Shown: piece after piece, positions 1 to 7,717 of the stretch
Numbering within the stretch: the stretch's first letter is position 1
Layout of the letters: every line of letters starts with the position of its first letter
NCBI RefSeq assembly: GCF_017993425.1
Contig: NZ_JAGOMQ010000029.1
Location: 1-54,300, forward strand
Source of the DNA: Amaricoccus sp.
GTDB taxonomy: Bacteria > Pseudomonadota > Alphaproteobacteria > Rhodobacterales > Rhodobacteraceae
DNA: 54,300 nt
Reading direction: 5' to 3'
Notes under the pieces: model-generated
What the model was told of the DNA's origin: nothing
Databases searched by the model: none
What the model saw: the letters and a program-made list of their open reading frames with translations, nothing else
Made by a program: the position numbers and the translations under genes

Positions 1-133
1 ACATGGCCCCGTAGCGTCCGGGAGAGGGCGGCGACGGCTCGGTGAGACATGGGACGATCCTTGCAAGGGAGTCGTCCAGTAGAATCCAACCAGCCGCCCT
101 CAGCCAGCACTGTGTCGTGTAGTGTGGGCGGAC
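1..133. other. Window edge, no gene seen; solitary terminal inverted repeat at 108-126
   Basis: No credible coding frame is visible in the first 133 bases. Positions 108-126 carry CACTGtgTCGTGTAGTGTG, which matches the outer end of the element at 36434-36759 apart from a two-base insertion. Only seven bases separate it from the left end of element A1 (from 134), so the two form an inverted pair. It is probably the remaining end of another copy of family A that has otherwise been lost. Confidence 0.5.
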
Positions 134-453
134 CACACGGCACGACAGTGGAGAGGAAGCCCCGGCCCGAGGCTGGCCGCGACGCCGACGCCAGACGGAT
201 TTGACCCGTGGCAAATCCGTCCGCGATCGCCCCTGCGGGGGGCGAGCGCGTTGCCGCGCTCGCCGGGGCGCTCACGGACGGATGGCGCGCTCCCGGAGAA
301 ATCGGCGCCCCTCACGGCTTCCGCGCCAACGCGCTCCAGCCGTCGGCGCGGCGAAAGCAATGCTTTCGCTTGTCGCGCCGGGCCTCGCGGGCAAGCCCGC
401 TTCGGTCGCTCGGGGCCCCCGTGGATCCGGCAGGGCAGGCGTCGTGCAGCGTG
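134..453 (+). repeat. Family A intergenic element, copy A1 (MITE-like, degenerate ends)
   Basis: A non-coding block of about 320 bases built of hairpins. It starts with CACACGGCACGACAG (134-148) and ends with the degenerate complement GCGTCGTGCAGCGTG (439-453). Internal landmarks shared in order with the copies at 36434-36759 (inverted) and 43071-43343 are the stem ACGGATTTG...CAAATCCGT, the block GCGATCGCCCCTGCGGGG, the phrase TCCGCGCCAACGCGCTCC and the stem GGCGAAAGC...GCTTTCGCTTG. No transposase is encoded and no flanking direct repeat is visible for this copy. Basis: sequence comparison by eye within the window. Confidence 0.7.
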
Positions 454-568
454 GCCCTCGTTTGGAAACGGCGTGTGTGCCTTTGCGCCGCGCCGGAAGG
501 CCCGGGCGGCGGGCTGCCGATGCGGCGAGCGCCAGCAGGAGGCCGAGGATCGTGATGCTTCGGCTCAT
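272..568 (-). pseudogene. Start of a secreted-protein gene running into element A1
   Basis: An ATG at 568 overlaps the xerD stop codon as ATGA and opens a frame of 98 codons. The first 18 residues (MSRSITILGLLLALAASA) look like a signal peptide. From about residue 39 onward the frame lies inside repeat A1, so the sequence is unlikely to be native protein. I read this as the 5' end of a gene once translated after xerD and truncated when A1 arrived. It could instead be a chance frame; the arginine-rich remainder has no recognisable domain. Confidence 0.35.
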
Positions 569-1536
569 CCGATCTCCGGCTCGGGGTCGCGGGCGGCGTC
601 GTCGGTCGCGGCGGGCTCGGCGAGGGGATGCTTCTCCAGCACCAGCTCCTTCAGGCGGGCGTCGAGGACGTGGGTGTAGATCTCGGTCGTGGCGATCGAG
701 GCGTGGCCGAGGAGGGTCTGGATCACCCGGAGGTCGGCGCCGTGGGCGAGGAGGTGCGTCGCGAAGGCGTGGCGCAGCGCGTGGGGCGAGACGGCGGCGG
801 GGGAGACGCCGGCCTCTACGGCGATGTTCTTGATCATGACGAAGAACCGCTCGCGCCCCAAGTGGCCCTTCTTGCCGCGGGCCGGGAAGAGGTAGGGCGA
901 GCGGGGGCGGCCCTCGCGGGCGCCCGTGTCGTCGGCGGCGTCGCGGGCGGCGAGCCAGGCGGCGAGCGCGCGGCGGGAGGGATCGGAGAGCGGGGCCATG
1001 CGCTCGCGGCCGCCCTTGCCGCGGATCAGGATCATCCGCGGGTCGCCGCGCACGGCGGCGGCGGGCAGCGCCACGAGCTCGCTGACGCGCAGCCCGGTGG
1101 CGTAGAGGAGCTGCATCAGGCAGGCGGAGCGTAGGCGCTCGGCCGGGGTCTTGCCGTGGCGCTCGGCGGCGTCGAGCAGGCGGTCGACCTCGGCTTCGGA
1201 GAGCGTGCCGGGGAGCGTGCGGGCCTTGCGAGGACCCTTGAGGAGGGCGCCGGGGTCGTCGGTGCGCCAGCCTTCGAGGAAGGCGAAGCGGTAGAACTGG
1301 CGGATCGCCGAGAGCCGCCGCGCCCGCGTCGCCTGCGCCATGCCGCGGTCGTCGAGCGCGACGAGGTAGGCCTCGACGTCGGCGCGCACCGCGCTCGCGA
1401 AGTCGCGGCCGCGCGGGCGGAGGAAGTCGGCGAAGTCGGTGAGGTCGCGGGAATAGGCGGCGAGGGTGTTCTGGGCGGCGTCGCGCTCGGCGCGGAGCGC
1501 CTCGAGGAAGCGGGGGGGCCAGGTCCGTTCGGGCAT
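565..1536 (-). CDS. xerD: Tyrosine recombinase XerD
   Basis: A 323-residue site-specific tyrosine recombinase. In the Xer system XerC and XerD resolve chromosome dimers at dif, coupled to FtsK at the septum. The N-terminal SAM-like core-binding domain covers roughly residues 8-95. The catalytic domain follows, with all expected residues visible: Arg150 (ATGLR), Lys174 (RGKGG), His252 and Arg255 (HALRH), His278 (LLGHAS) and the nucleophile Tyr287 (IYTHV). The ATG at 1536 overlaps the stop of the repeat ORF upstream as TGATG, so translation is probably coupled. XerC is the alternative name, but the position beside aroK matches xerD in relatives. Confidence 0.93.
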   Translation of the reverse strand: MPERTWPPRFLEALRAERDAAQNTLAAYSRDLTDFADFLRPRGRDFASAVRADVEAYLVALDDRGMAQATRARRLSAIRQFYRFAFLEGWRTDDPGALLKGPRKARTLPGTLSEAEVDRLLDAAERHGKTPAERLRSACLMQLLYATGLRVSELVALPAAAVRGDPRMILIRGKGGRERMAPLSDPSRRALAAWLAARDAADDTGAREGRPRSPYLFPARGKKGHLGRERFFVMIKNIAVEAGVSPAAVSPHALRHAFATHLLAHGADLRVIQTLLGHASIATTEIYTHVLDARLKELVLEKHPLAEPAATDDAARDPEPEIG

Positions 1537-1922
1537 CAGGATTCCCCCGGCCGGGTGATCGCGGGGCGGGTCCGGCCGGCGGCGCGCAGGGGGAGCGCGA
1601 TCGGGCGCGCGGGATCGACGGCGGCGCGGGGCGGCGGGGGCCAGGTCCATTCGGGCATCAGGGGCTCCCTCGGTGGCGGCAGGGCGTGAAGGGCGTCGCC
1701 GTGTCCGGCGGCGCGGGCGAGCGGCGCCGCGGCGAGGCTTGCGGGACCGGCGGCGGGGGCAGGATGCGGCGGCCGGGTCCGGGCGGGCATCAGGGGTTCC
1801 CTCGGTGGCGGCAGGGCGTGAAGGGCGTCGCCGTGTCCGGCGGCGCGGGCGAGCGGCGCCGCGGCGAGGCTCGCGGGACCGGCGGCGGGGGCAGGATGCG
1901 GCGGCCGGGTCCGGGCGGGCAT
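1536..1922 (-). CDS. Junction-repeat ORF, 128 aa, between the secreted protein and xerD
   Basis: One open frame of 128 residues made of three modules of 44, 44 and 40 residues. Each module starts MPARTRPP or MPEWTWPP, close to the xerD start MPERTWPP. The third module ends LRAAGRTRP...RPGES, close to the C-terminus of the gene upstream (LRAAGQTDS...LPGES). The ATG at 1922 overlaps the upstream stop as TGATG and the stop at 1536 overlaps xerD in the same way. The frame therefore looks like repeated duplication of the gene junction. Whether a protein is made is unknown; proline and alanine richness suggests disorder. It is not a recognised family. Confidence 0.5.
   Translation of the reverse strand: MPARTRPPHPAPAAGPASLAAAPLARAAGHGDALHALPPPREPLMPARTRPPHPAPAAGPASLAAAPLARAAGHGDALHALPPPREPLMPEWTWPPPPRAAVDPARPIALPLRAAGRTRPAITRPGES
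1537..1922. repeat. Tandem duplication of the xerD upstream junction
   Basis: Two 132-bp units, 1659-1790 and 1791-1922, differ at only two positions by eye. A third, more diverged unit of 122 bp fills 1537-1658. Unit boundaries coincide with start codons (minus strand ATGs at 1922, 1790, 1658 and 1536). All unit lengths except the last are multiples of three, which keeps one frame open through the array. Confidence 0.9.
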
Positions 1923-3487
1923 CAGGATTCCCCTGGCAGGAGCAGGGCCTGGAGGGCGATGGCGCGGGCGGAGTCGGTCTGGCCGGCGGCGCGCAGGGCG
2001 AAGAGGGCGGCGGTGAGGCTCGCCGGGTCGATGGCGGGGCCGGGGGCGGCGAGGGCGAGGGCCTCGACGATCGCGGTCCCGGCGGCGCCGTCGGCGACCT
2101 CGGCGGCGAGGCGGGTCTCGCGCTCGTCGGCGGGGGGCCGGTCGGCGAGCCCGGCGAGGGCCGCGGCGAGGCGGGGGTCGTCGGGGAGCGAGGGCGGGGG
2201 CGCGCCGACGCCGGCGATGGCGAGGAGCGCCGCGGTGCGCGGGTCGGGGGCGGGGCCGGCGACGCGGGCGGCGGCCCCGCTCTCGCCGCCGAGGAGGAGG
2301 ATCTCCACCACCTTGCCGCGGGCCGGTTCCGGCAGGCTGGCCGGGTCGAGCGCCGCGAGCGCCGGGGCGTAGGCCGTGGCGAGGGCCACGCGCAGGCCGC
2401 GGGCCGAGAGGGCCGCGTCGGCGGCGGCGAGGGCGTCGGCGATCTTCTCCGGCGCGCCGGCGGCGAGCGCGGCGTCGAGCGCCTGCGCGGCGGCGGCGCG
2501 GTCCCAGATGCCGCCCGAGGCCGCCGGGGCGCCGGAGCGGTAGGCGTCGAGGAGCGCGTCCGGGCCGGCCGAGCCGGCGAGGACCAGCCGCTCCGCCGCC
2601 TCGACCCGCATCCGCATCGGGGTGTGCTCGGTGAGGTCGGTCCAGAGGAAGGCGAGCGGCAGTTGCCCGGGCGGGCGCGACAGGCCGACCGCCTCGCGCA
2701 GCGTGAAGTCGAGGGCGGTCAGCGGGCGCGGGAGCGGCGGCTCGGGGTCTTCCTCGAAGAGCTGCGGGTCGAGGAAGCGGGCGAGCAGCGCCTCCTGCTC
2801 GGGCGAGATGGCGCCGACGCCCTGGCCGAGGGTCAGGGTGATCTCGGCGGCGTTCCAGTCGCCGCCGCGGGCGAGGCAGAACACCCGCGCAGGCAGCGTG
2901 GGCGAGAGGGCCGGGTTGAGGCGCAGCGCCTCGCATTGCGGCTGGGCGCGCTGGGTGAGGAGGCCGACGTCGAACCAGCGGCGGAAGAGCTCCGGCGTCT
3001 CGGGGCCGGCGGCGAGGATCAGCCCCTCGGCCTCGTCGAGGGCGCCGAGCTCCAGCAGGCGGTCGAGCCGGGTCAGCAGCACCTCGGAGCCGGGGCCGGC
3101 GCCGGCCGGCGGATCCGCCTCGGCGAGGAGGAGGCGGCGGAAGAGCGCGCGGGCCGCGGGCGGGCCGGCGTCGGGGTGCTCGATCAGGAGCGCGCGCACC
3201 TCGTCGGCGGTGGCGCCGCCCCAGAGCCGTCGCGGCAGGCCGCTGGCGTCGGGCTTGAGGAGGCCGACGGCGTCGCGGCTGACCGGGTCGAGCGGGGTGA
3301 CGGTGATGGCGCCGGCGCCCGGGCCGGCGGCGGGCTTGGGCCGCGGCGGCGGCAGGGCGGGGATGGAGAGCTCGACGCTGTCGGAGAGCCAGGGGATCGC
3401 GCTGCGGGGCTGCGCCGCCGCGGTCGTCGTCGCCGTCGCGAGGGCCAGCGCCGCGGCGAGCGCCGCCGGGCGCGTTCGCGGCCTCAT
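1922..3487 (-). CDS. Secreted or periplasmic alanine/leucine-rich protein, unknown function
   Basis: A 521-residue protein that I cannot assign to a named family. The first ~25 residues are a clear signal peptide (AALAAALALATATTTAAA followed by QPRS). The mature part has a proline-rich linker near residues 40-60, then long Ala/Leu/Glu helical stretches with no cysteine motif or membrane segment, compatible with a TPR-like or other helical-repeat fold. The ATG at 3487 overlaps the stop of the 42-aa membrane protein gene as ATGA, and the stop overlaps the next frame as TGATG. The three genes probably form one operon with xerD, and proximity suggests an envelope role. Confidence 0.75.
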   Translation of the reverse strand: MRPRTRPAALAAALALATATTTAAAQPRSAIPWLSDSVELSIPALPPPRPKPAAGPGAGAITVTPLDPVSRDAVGLLKPDASGLPRRLWGGATADEVRALLIEHPDAGPPAARALFRRLLLAEADPPAGAGPGSEVLLTRLDRLLELGALDEAEGLILAAGPETPELFRRWFDVGLLTQRAQPQCEALRLNPALSPTLPARVFCLARGGDWNAAEITLTLGQGVGAISPEQEALLARFLDPQLFEEDPEPPLPRPLTALDFTLREAVGLSRPPGQLPLAFLWTDLTEHTPMRMRVEAAERLVLAGSAGPDALLDAYRSGAPAASGGIWDRAAAAQALDAALAAGAPEKIADALAAADAALSARGLRVALATAYAPALAALDPASLPEPARGKVVEILLLGGESGAAARVAGPAPDPRTAALLAIAGVGAPPPSLPDDPRLAAALAGLADRPPADERETRLAAEVADGAAGTAIVEALALAAPGPAIDPASLTAALFALRAAGQTDSARAIALQALLLPGES

Positions 3488-3612
3488 CTTGCCGGGACCG
3501 GCAGCGAGATCTCGCGCGACGGGGCCGGCAGGTCGGACAGCAGCGCGAAGCCCGCGAAGCCGATCGCCGCGAGGACGACGAGCCACAGCAAGACCTTGAA
3601 CGCCAGCCGCAT
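3484..3612 (-). CDS. Small single-pass membrane protein, 42 aa
   Basis: A short frame beginning MRLAFKVLLWLVVLAAIGF. One hydrophobic helix (about residues 3-25) is followed by a short tail, SDLPAPSREISLPVPAR. Its stop overlaps the start of the secreted protein gene (ATGA), so the two are almost certainly co-translated, which is the main evidence that it is real. The lysine near the N-terminus could make this an uncleaved signal anchor with the tail in the periplasm. Function unknown. It opens the leftward operon that runs to xerD, divergent from aroK. Confidence 0.7.
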   Translation of the reverse strand: MRLAFKVLLWLVVLAAIGFAGFALLSDLPAPSREISLPVPAR

Positions 3613-3730
3613 GATAACCTGCTCTGCCCGCGCGGCTTGACCGCCGCGTCTCTACCTGCTCAATCGTCGGCGCTACGGCCGCGACCTTTGGCAGGAACCT
3701 TACCCCGGGCAGGGCCCCCCTACAATCGCC

Positions 3731-4345
3731 ATGATCGACCGCGAGACCTCTCCCGACCCGGCCCGGCCTGCCCGGGCGCGCCTGCGGCTCACGCGGCCGC
3801 TGGTGCTGGTCGGGTTGATGGGCGCGGGCAAGACCAGCGTCGGCAAGCGGCTGGCGGCGATGCTGGACGCGCCGTTCACCGATTCCGACGCGGTGGTCGA
3901 ATCGGCGGCGCAGATGACGATCCCGGAGATCTTCCGGCTCTATGGCGAGCCGGCGTTCCGCGACGTGGAGCGGCGGGTGCTGGCGCGGCTGCTCGCCGAG
4001 ACGCCGGGGGTGCTGGCGACCGGCGGGGGCGCGTTCATCGAGCCGCGGACCCGCGAGGAGATCGCGGCGCACGGCGTGTCGGTCTGGCTGCGGGCGAGCC
4101 TCGAGACGCTGTGGGACCGGGTGCGCGACCGGCCGGGGCGGCCACTCCTCGAGGCGCCGGACCCGCGGGGGGTTCTGTCGGAGCTGATGGAGCGGCGCTA
4201 TCCGGTCTATGCGCTGGCCGACGTCACGGTGGAGAGCCGGCGCAACGCCAGCCACGAGGCGACGGCGCGGGCGATCCTCGCCGGGCTCGCCGCGCATGAC
4301 CGGGGGCGGCCGGGGCTGCCGCCGACGCTGGAGGAGATCGCGTGA
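3731..4345 (+). CDS. aroK: Shikimate kinase
   Basis: A 204-residue cytoplasmic NMP-kinase-fold enzyme that phosphorylates shikimate to shikimate 3-phosphate using ATP. The P-loop GLMGAGKTSVG sits near residues 28-38. The shikimate-binding Asp (TDSDAVVE), an Arg in FRDVERR and the TGGGAF substrate loop (about residue 96) are all visible, as is the lid region RDRPGRPLL. The ~20 residues before the P-loop form an N-terminal extension. No Shine-Dalgarno is obvious; TACAAT at 3721-3726 ends five bases before the ATG, so a leaderless transcript is possible. The last codons overlap aroB (ATGA at 4342), the usual aroK-aroB pair. Confidence 0.95.
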   Translation: MIDRETSPDPARPARARLRLTRPLVLVGLMGAGKTSVGKRLAAMLDAPFTDSDAVVESAAQMTIPEIFRLYGEPAFRDVERRVLARLLAETPGVLATGGGAFIEPRTREEIAAHGVSVWLRASLETLWDRVRDRPGRPLLEAPDPRGVLSELMERRYPVYALADVTVESRRNASHEATARAILAGLAAHDRGRPGLPPTLEEIA

Positions 4346-5490
4346 GCGGAGAGAGAGCCGAGGCGCCTGGCGCCGTGCCGGAGACCGTGCGCGTCGAGCT
4401 GGCGGACCGGAGCTATGACATCCTGATCGGCCGGGGCCTCGTCGGGGCGGCGGGGCGGTGGATCGCGCCGCTGCTGAAGCGGCAGCGGGTGGCGATCCTG
4501 ACGGAGGAGCGGGTCGCGGCGCTGCACCTGCCGGCGCTGGAGGCGGCGCTGGCGGCGGAGGGGATCGCGTCCGCCGCGCTGGCCTTGCCGCCGGGCGAGG
4601 CGACCAAGGGCTGGCGCGGGATCGAGGCGGCGGTGGAATGGCTGATCGCCGAGAAGGTGGAGCGCGACGATCTGGTCGTCGCCTTCGGGGGTGGGGTGAT
4701 CGGCGATCTCGCCGGGTTCGCGGCGGCGATCCTGCGGCGGGGGGTCGGGTTCGTGCAGATCCCGACGACGCTGCTCGCGCAGGTCGACAGCTCGGTGGGG
4801 GGGAAGACCGGGATCAACTCGCCGCGGGGGAAGAACCTGATCGGGGCCTTCCACCAGCCGCGGCTGGTGCTGGCGGATACGGGGCTCCTCGACACGCTGC
4901 CGCCCCGCGACTTCCTCGCCGGGTATGGCGAGGTGGTGAAGTGCGGGCTGCTCGGGGACGCGGCGTTCTTTCAGTGGCTGGAGCGGAACGGGCCGGCTTT
5001 GGCGGCGGGGGATCAGGCGGCGCGGATCCACGCCATCCGGCGGTCCTGCGAGATGAAGGCGGGCATCGTCGCGCGGGACGAGACGGAGCAGGGGGAGCGG
5101 GCGCTCCTGAACCTCGGGCACACCTTCGCCCATGCGCTGGAGGCGGCGACGGGGTATTCGGACCGGCTGCTGCACGGCGAGGCGGTGGCGATCGGCTGCG
5201 CGCTCGCCTTCGACGCCTCGGCGGCGCTGGGGCTCTGCCCGCAGGAGGCGCCGAGCCGGGTGGCCGCGCATCTCGCCGCGATGGGGATGCGGCGGAGCCT
5301 CGCCGAGATTCCGGGCGATCTGCCGGACGCGGACGGGCTGCTGGCGCTGATGGAGCAGGACAAGAAGGCGAAGGCGGGGCGGATCGCCTTCGTGCTCGCC
5401 CGCGACATCGGCGAGACCTATGTCGAGCGGGGCGCCGACTTGGCGGTGGTGCGCCGGGTGCTCGCGGACGGGCTATCGGGCCGGGCGTGA
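4342..5490 (+). CDS. aroB: 3-dehydroquinate synthase
   Basis: A 382-residue cytoplasmic enzyme of the shikimate pathway, converting DAHP to 3-dehydroquinate with NAD and a divalent metal. The NAD-binding GGGVIGDLAGF motif lies near residue 115. The substrate region has PTTLLAQVDSSVGGKTGIN and the metal ligands are a Glu in GYGEVVK, a His in LNLGHTFAHA and a His in LLHGEAVAIG. Length is normal for the family. It is translationally coupled to aroK by a four-base overlap. The final 180 bases are repeated, decayed, immediately downstream. Confidence 0.95.
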   Translation: MSGERAEAPGAVPETVRVELADRSYDILIGRGLVGAAGRWIAPLLKRQRVAILTEERVAALHLPALEAALAAEGIASAALALPPGEATKGWRGIEAAVEWLIAEKVERDDLVVAFGGGVIGDLAGFAAAILRRGVGFVQIPTTLLAQVDSSVGGKTGINSPRGKNLIGAFHQPRLVLADTGLLDTLPPRDFLAGYGEVVKCGLLGDAAFFQWLERNGPALAAGDQAARIHAIRRSCEMKAGIVARDETEQGERALLNLGHTFAHALEAATGYSDRLLHGEAVAIGCALAFDASAALGLCPQEAPSRVAAHLAAMGMRRSLAEIPGDLPDADGLLALMEQDKKAKAGRIAFVLARDIGETYVERGADLAVVRRVLADGLSGRA

Positions 5491-5502
5491 GGCCGGGAGC
5501 AG

Positions 5503-5662
5503 GGCGATCGGCCCGACGTGGACGGGCTGCTGGCGCTGATGGAGCAGGACAAGGGGGCGGATCGCCTTCGTGCTCGCCCATCGCGCGACCTGTGTCGAGC
5601 GGGGCGCCGACCTAGCGGTGGTGCGCCGGGTTCTCGCGGACGGGCTCGCGGCCCGGGCGTGA
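5503..5662 (+). pseudogene. Decayed duplicate of the aroB 3' end
   Basis: This stretch realigns with the last ~180 bases of aroB: GGACGGGCTGCTGGCGCTGA is identical, as is GCGGATCGCCTTCGTGCTCG, and both copies finish GGGCGTGAGGC. Small deletions (for example the run after GACAAG, and in the RDIGETY codons) break the reading frame, so it is a remnant. Its right part also encodes, on the other strand, the last ~17 codons of the EamA transporter. Confidence 0.85.
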
Positions 5663-6520
5663 GGCGAGCGCCACGCCGATGGCGGTGATGGCGACGCCGA
5701 CGCCCTTGGCGGCGTCGAGCGGCTCGCCGAGGAAGGCCCAGGCCCCGAGCGCGGCGAGGATCGGCACCACCGCGGCGAAGGTCGCCGTGCGCCCGGCCCC
5801 GAGGCGCTCGATCGCGTAGAAGAAGGTGTAGGTGGCGACGAAGCCGGAGAGCACGCCCTGGAGCAGGGTCTGGATGACCACGGTGCGCAGCGGCACGGCG
5901 GCGAAATGCGTGCCGAGGAGCGCGGCGAGGACGAGGAAGCCGGCCGCGGCCCAGAAGGCGAGCATCGCCGCGGCGGGGAGCGCGGCGAGGCGGGAGCGGC
6001 GAAAGGCGATGGTGTAGATCGCCCAGTTGAACGAGGCGCAGGCGAAGAGGACATGCCCGCGCCACGCCCCGGGCGCGCCCTCGGTCATCGCCGCCCAGCC
6101 GCCGACGGCGAGCGCGCCGGCGACGATCAGCGCGAGCCCCGCGGCGCGCAGGCCGCCGACGCGCTCGCCCAGCGCGAAGCGGGCGATCAGCGCCACCCAG
6201 AGCGGCAGCATTGCGGGCGCGAAGACGCCGGCGTCGGCGACCGGGGCGAAGCGCATCCCGCTCGCCAGCAGGAACACGAAGGCGACGCCGCCGCAGAGCG
6301 CGAACACCGTCGCGTCGCGCCAGGTCGCGCCGGCGGGAATCGGCCCGCGGCGGACGAGGACCGGGGCGAAGAGCAGCGCCGCGGGGGCGAAGCGCATCAG
6401 GCCGATCTCGACGGGCCCGAGCGCGGTGGCCACGGCGGCCCGCGTCGAGACGAGGAAGCTCGCCCAGATCAGCAGCGTCGCCGCCAGCGCGGCCCAGGCG
6501 AGGATGCGGTCGCGCGTCAT
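5612..6520 (-). CDS. EamA/DMT-family transporter
   Basis: A 302-residue inner-membrane protein of the drug/metabolite transporter superfamily, which usually exports amino acids, nucleotides or small metabolites. About ten hydrophobic helices are visible in two repeated halves; the second half carries the typical PILAALGAWAFLGEPLDAAKG motif of EamA domains. The start at 6520 gives MTRDRILAWAALAATLLIWAS, a normal first helix, so longer upstream starts were rejected. The last residues (GREPVRENPAHHR) come from the antisense strand of the aroB remnant, so the native C-terminus was probably replaced. The gene is convergent with aroB. The substrate cannot be predicted. Confidence 0.88.
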   Translation of the reverse strand: MTRDRILAWAALAATLLIWASFLVSTRAAVATALGPVEIGLMRFAPAALLFAPVLVRRGPIPAGATWRDATVFALCGGVAFVFLLASGMRFAPVADAGVFAPAMLPLWVALIARFALGERVGGLRAAGLALIVAGALAVGGWAAMTEGAPGAWRGHVLFACASFNWAIYTIAFRRSRLAALPAAAMLAFWAAAGFLVLAALLGTHFAAVPLRTVVIQTLLQGVLSGFVATYTFFYAIERLGAGRTATFAAVVPILAALGAWAFLGEPLDAAKGVGVAITAIGVALASRPGREPVRENPAHHR

Positions 6521-6644
6521 GGCTCTCCCCGTGGCTCGCTTCGGCCGCAGCTGCGAAGATTCGCGTGAAACGGTGGGCGGTCGCCTTGCCTTAACGGCTT
6601 TTATCGTATTTGGTGAAAAATGAACCACCCGCCTGGAGCTACGA

Positions 6645-7490
6645 ATGTCGCGTCCCGCCTGTCGCCGTCTCTGCCTGATCGCCGCCGCCGCGCTCGCGAC
6701 GAGCGCCGTGCAGTCCATGGCGCAGACGAAGCTCGATCTCGCGACCCAGGAGCAGGATCTGCAGGCCTTCGACCCGAGCAAGCCGGCGGTGCGCTTCACG
6801 GTGGGCGCGGGCGCGAGCTACACGCCCGACTATTTCGGCTCCGACGAGTACGATTTCGGCCCCTCCGGCGTGCTGCGCTTCGACTACGTGCGGCTGCCCG
6901 GCGGCTTCGAGTTCGGCTCCTCGGGGGCGGTCGGCTTCCTGCAGGGCTTCGGCCCGCGGGGCACCGCCCGCTACATCTCCGAGCGCCGCGCCAGCGACCA
7001 CAGCGAGCTGCGCGGCCTCGACGACGTCGACGCCTCCTTCGAGCTGGGCCTCGGGCTCGGCTACGACGCGGAATACTGGCGCGCCTATGGCGACCTGAGC
7101 TACGGCGTGATCGGCCACCATTCCTGGGTGGGCGAGTTCGGCGCCGACGCGATCCTGCGGCCGAACGACGCCTGGGTGGTGAACTTCGGGCCGCGCGCCT
7201 ACTGGGGCTCGTCGCGGTTCATGGACACCTATTTCGGCGTGTCGGAGGCGGAGACGAACCGCAACCGCTCGGCCTTCGACGACGCCTACAGCCCGTCTTC
7301 CGGCTTCTACAGCGCCGGCGTGGAGCTCGGGGCGCGGTATTCGTTCTCGTCGCACTGGGGCGTCGAGGGCAAGGCGACCTACGAGCGGCTGGTGAACGAC
7401 GCGGCCGATTCGCCGATCGTCGAGGGCGGCACGGCGAACCAGTACGGGTTGCAGGTGCTGATCACCCGGAGCCTCGGGCTCGGCTTCTGA
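6645..7490 (+). CDS. MipA/OmpV-family outer-membrane protein
   Basis: A 281-residue protein with a signal peptide (about residues 1-26, ending SMAQ) and alternating amphipathic strands rich in Gly, Tyr and Phe, with motifs such as VGAGASYTPDYFGSDEY and a C-terminal GLGF, as expected for an outer-membrane barrel. MipA/OmpV proteins are MltA-interacting scaffolds or porin-like barrels; the precise role here is unknown. The start lies 24 bases after an in-frame-less AT-rich leader, with CTGGAG as a plausible ribosome site. The gene stands alone, convergent with terB. Confidence 0.85.
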   Translation: MSRPACRRLCLIAAAALATSAVQSMAQTKLDLATQEQDLQAFDPSKPAVRFTVGAGASYTPDYFGSDEYDFGPSGVLRFDYVRLPGGFEFGSSGAVGFLQGFGPRGTARYISERRASDHSELRGLDDVDASFELGLGLGYDAEYWRAYGDLSYGVIGHHSWVGEFGADAILRPNDAWVVNFGPRAYWGSSRFMDTYFGVSEAETNRNRSAFDDAYSPSSGFYSAGVELGARYSFSSHWGVEGKATYERLVNDAADSPIVEGGTANQYGLQVLITRSLGLGF

Positions 7491-7536
7491 CCGGCCCTCC
7501 GGAGCACGTCACGACATAAGGGCCCCGGCGCCGCAC

Positions 7537-7693
7537 GGTCATCAGCGCCGCATTTCGCGGCGCCGTTCGACTCCCTTCGAGCTTGCGCTCTCTCTGTCCC
7601 GACCGCTCCGCGTCGAGCAGGTGACATGCGCATGTCAACCTGCGGGAGCCGTCGCGGGGCGATGCGTCGCCGCGGGTCGACCCTTGCCGCCGC
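7537..7693. repeat. Family B intergenic repeat, copy B1
   Basis: Shares with copies at 38554-38740 and 45492-45680 the ordered landmarks ATCAGCGCCGCATTTCGCGG, TTCGA, CTCCGCGTCGAGC and a palindrome around GACATGCGCATGTC. In this copy the palindrome (7617-7643) has a one-base bulge. The right end TCGACCCTTGCCGCC also occurs in inverted copy B4 (36794-36892). No coding frame. It sits between the convergent genes mipA and terB. Confidence 0.8.
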
Positions 7694-7697
7694 CGTG

Positions 7698-7716
7698 GCG
7701 TCCCACCGTGGGACGC
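7698..7716. terminator. Hairpin GCGTCCCA-N3-TGGGACGC at the terB 3' end
   Basis: A perfect 8-bp stem with a 3-base loop ending one base from the terB stop codon and lying between convergent genes. No U-tract follows, so it may act as a bidirectional attenuator or RNA-stabilising stem rather than a canonical intrinsic terminator. The same arm sequence recurs at 50241-50255 and, shortened, at 53707-53725. Confidence 0.6.
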
Positions 7717-7717
7717 T

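Noticed and set aside
201-833. Open frames inside element A1 and the xerD 3' end
   Set aside because: Arginine-rich translations of hairpin repeats; no ribosome site and no family similarity.
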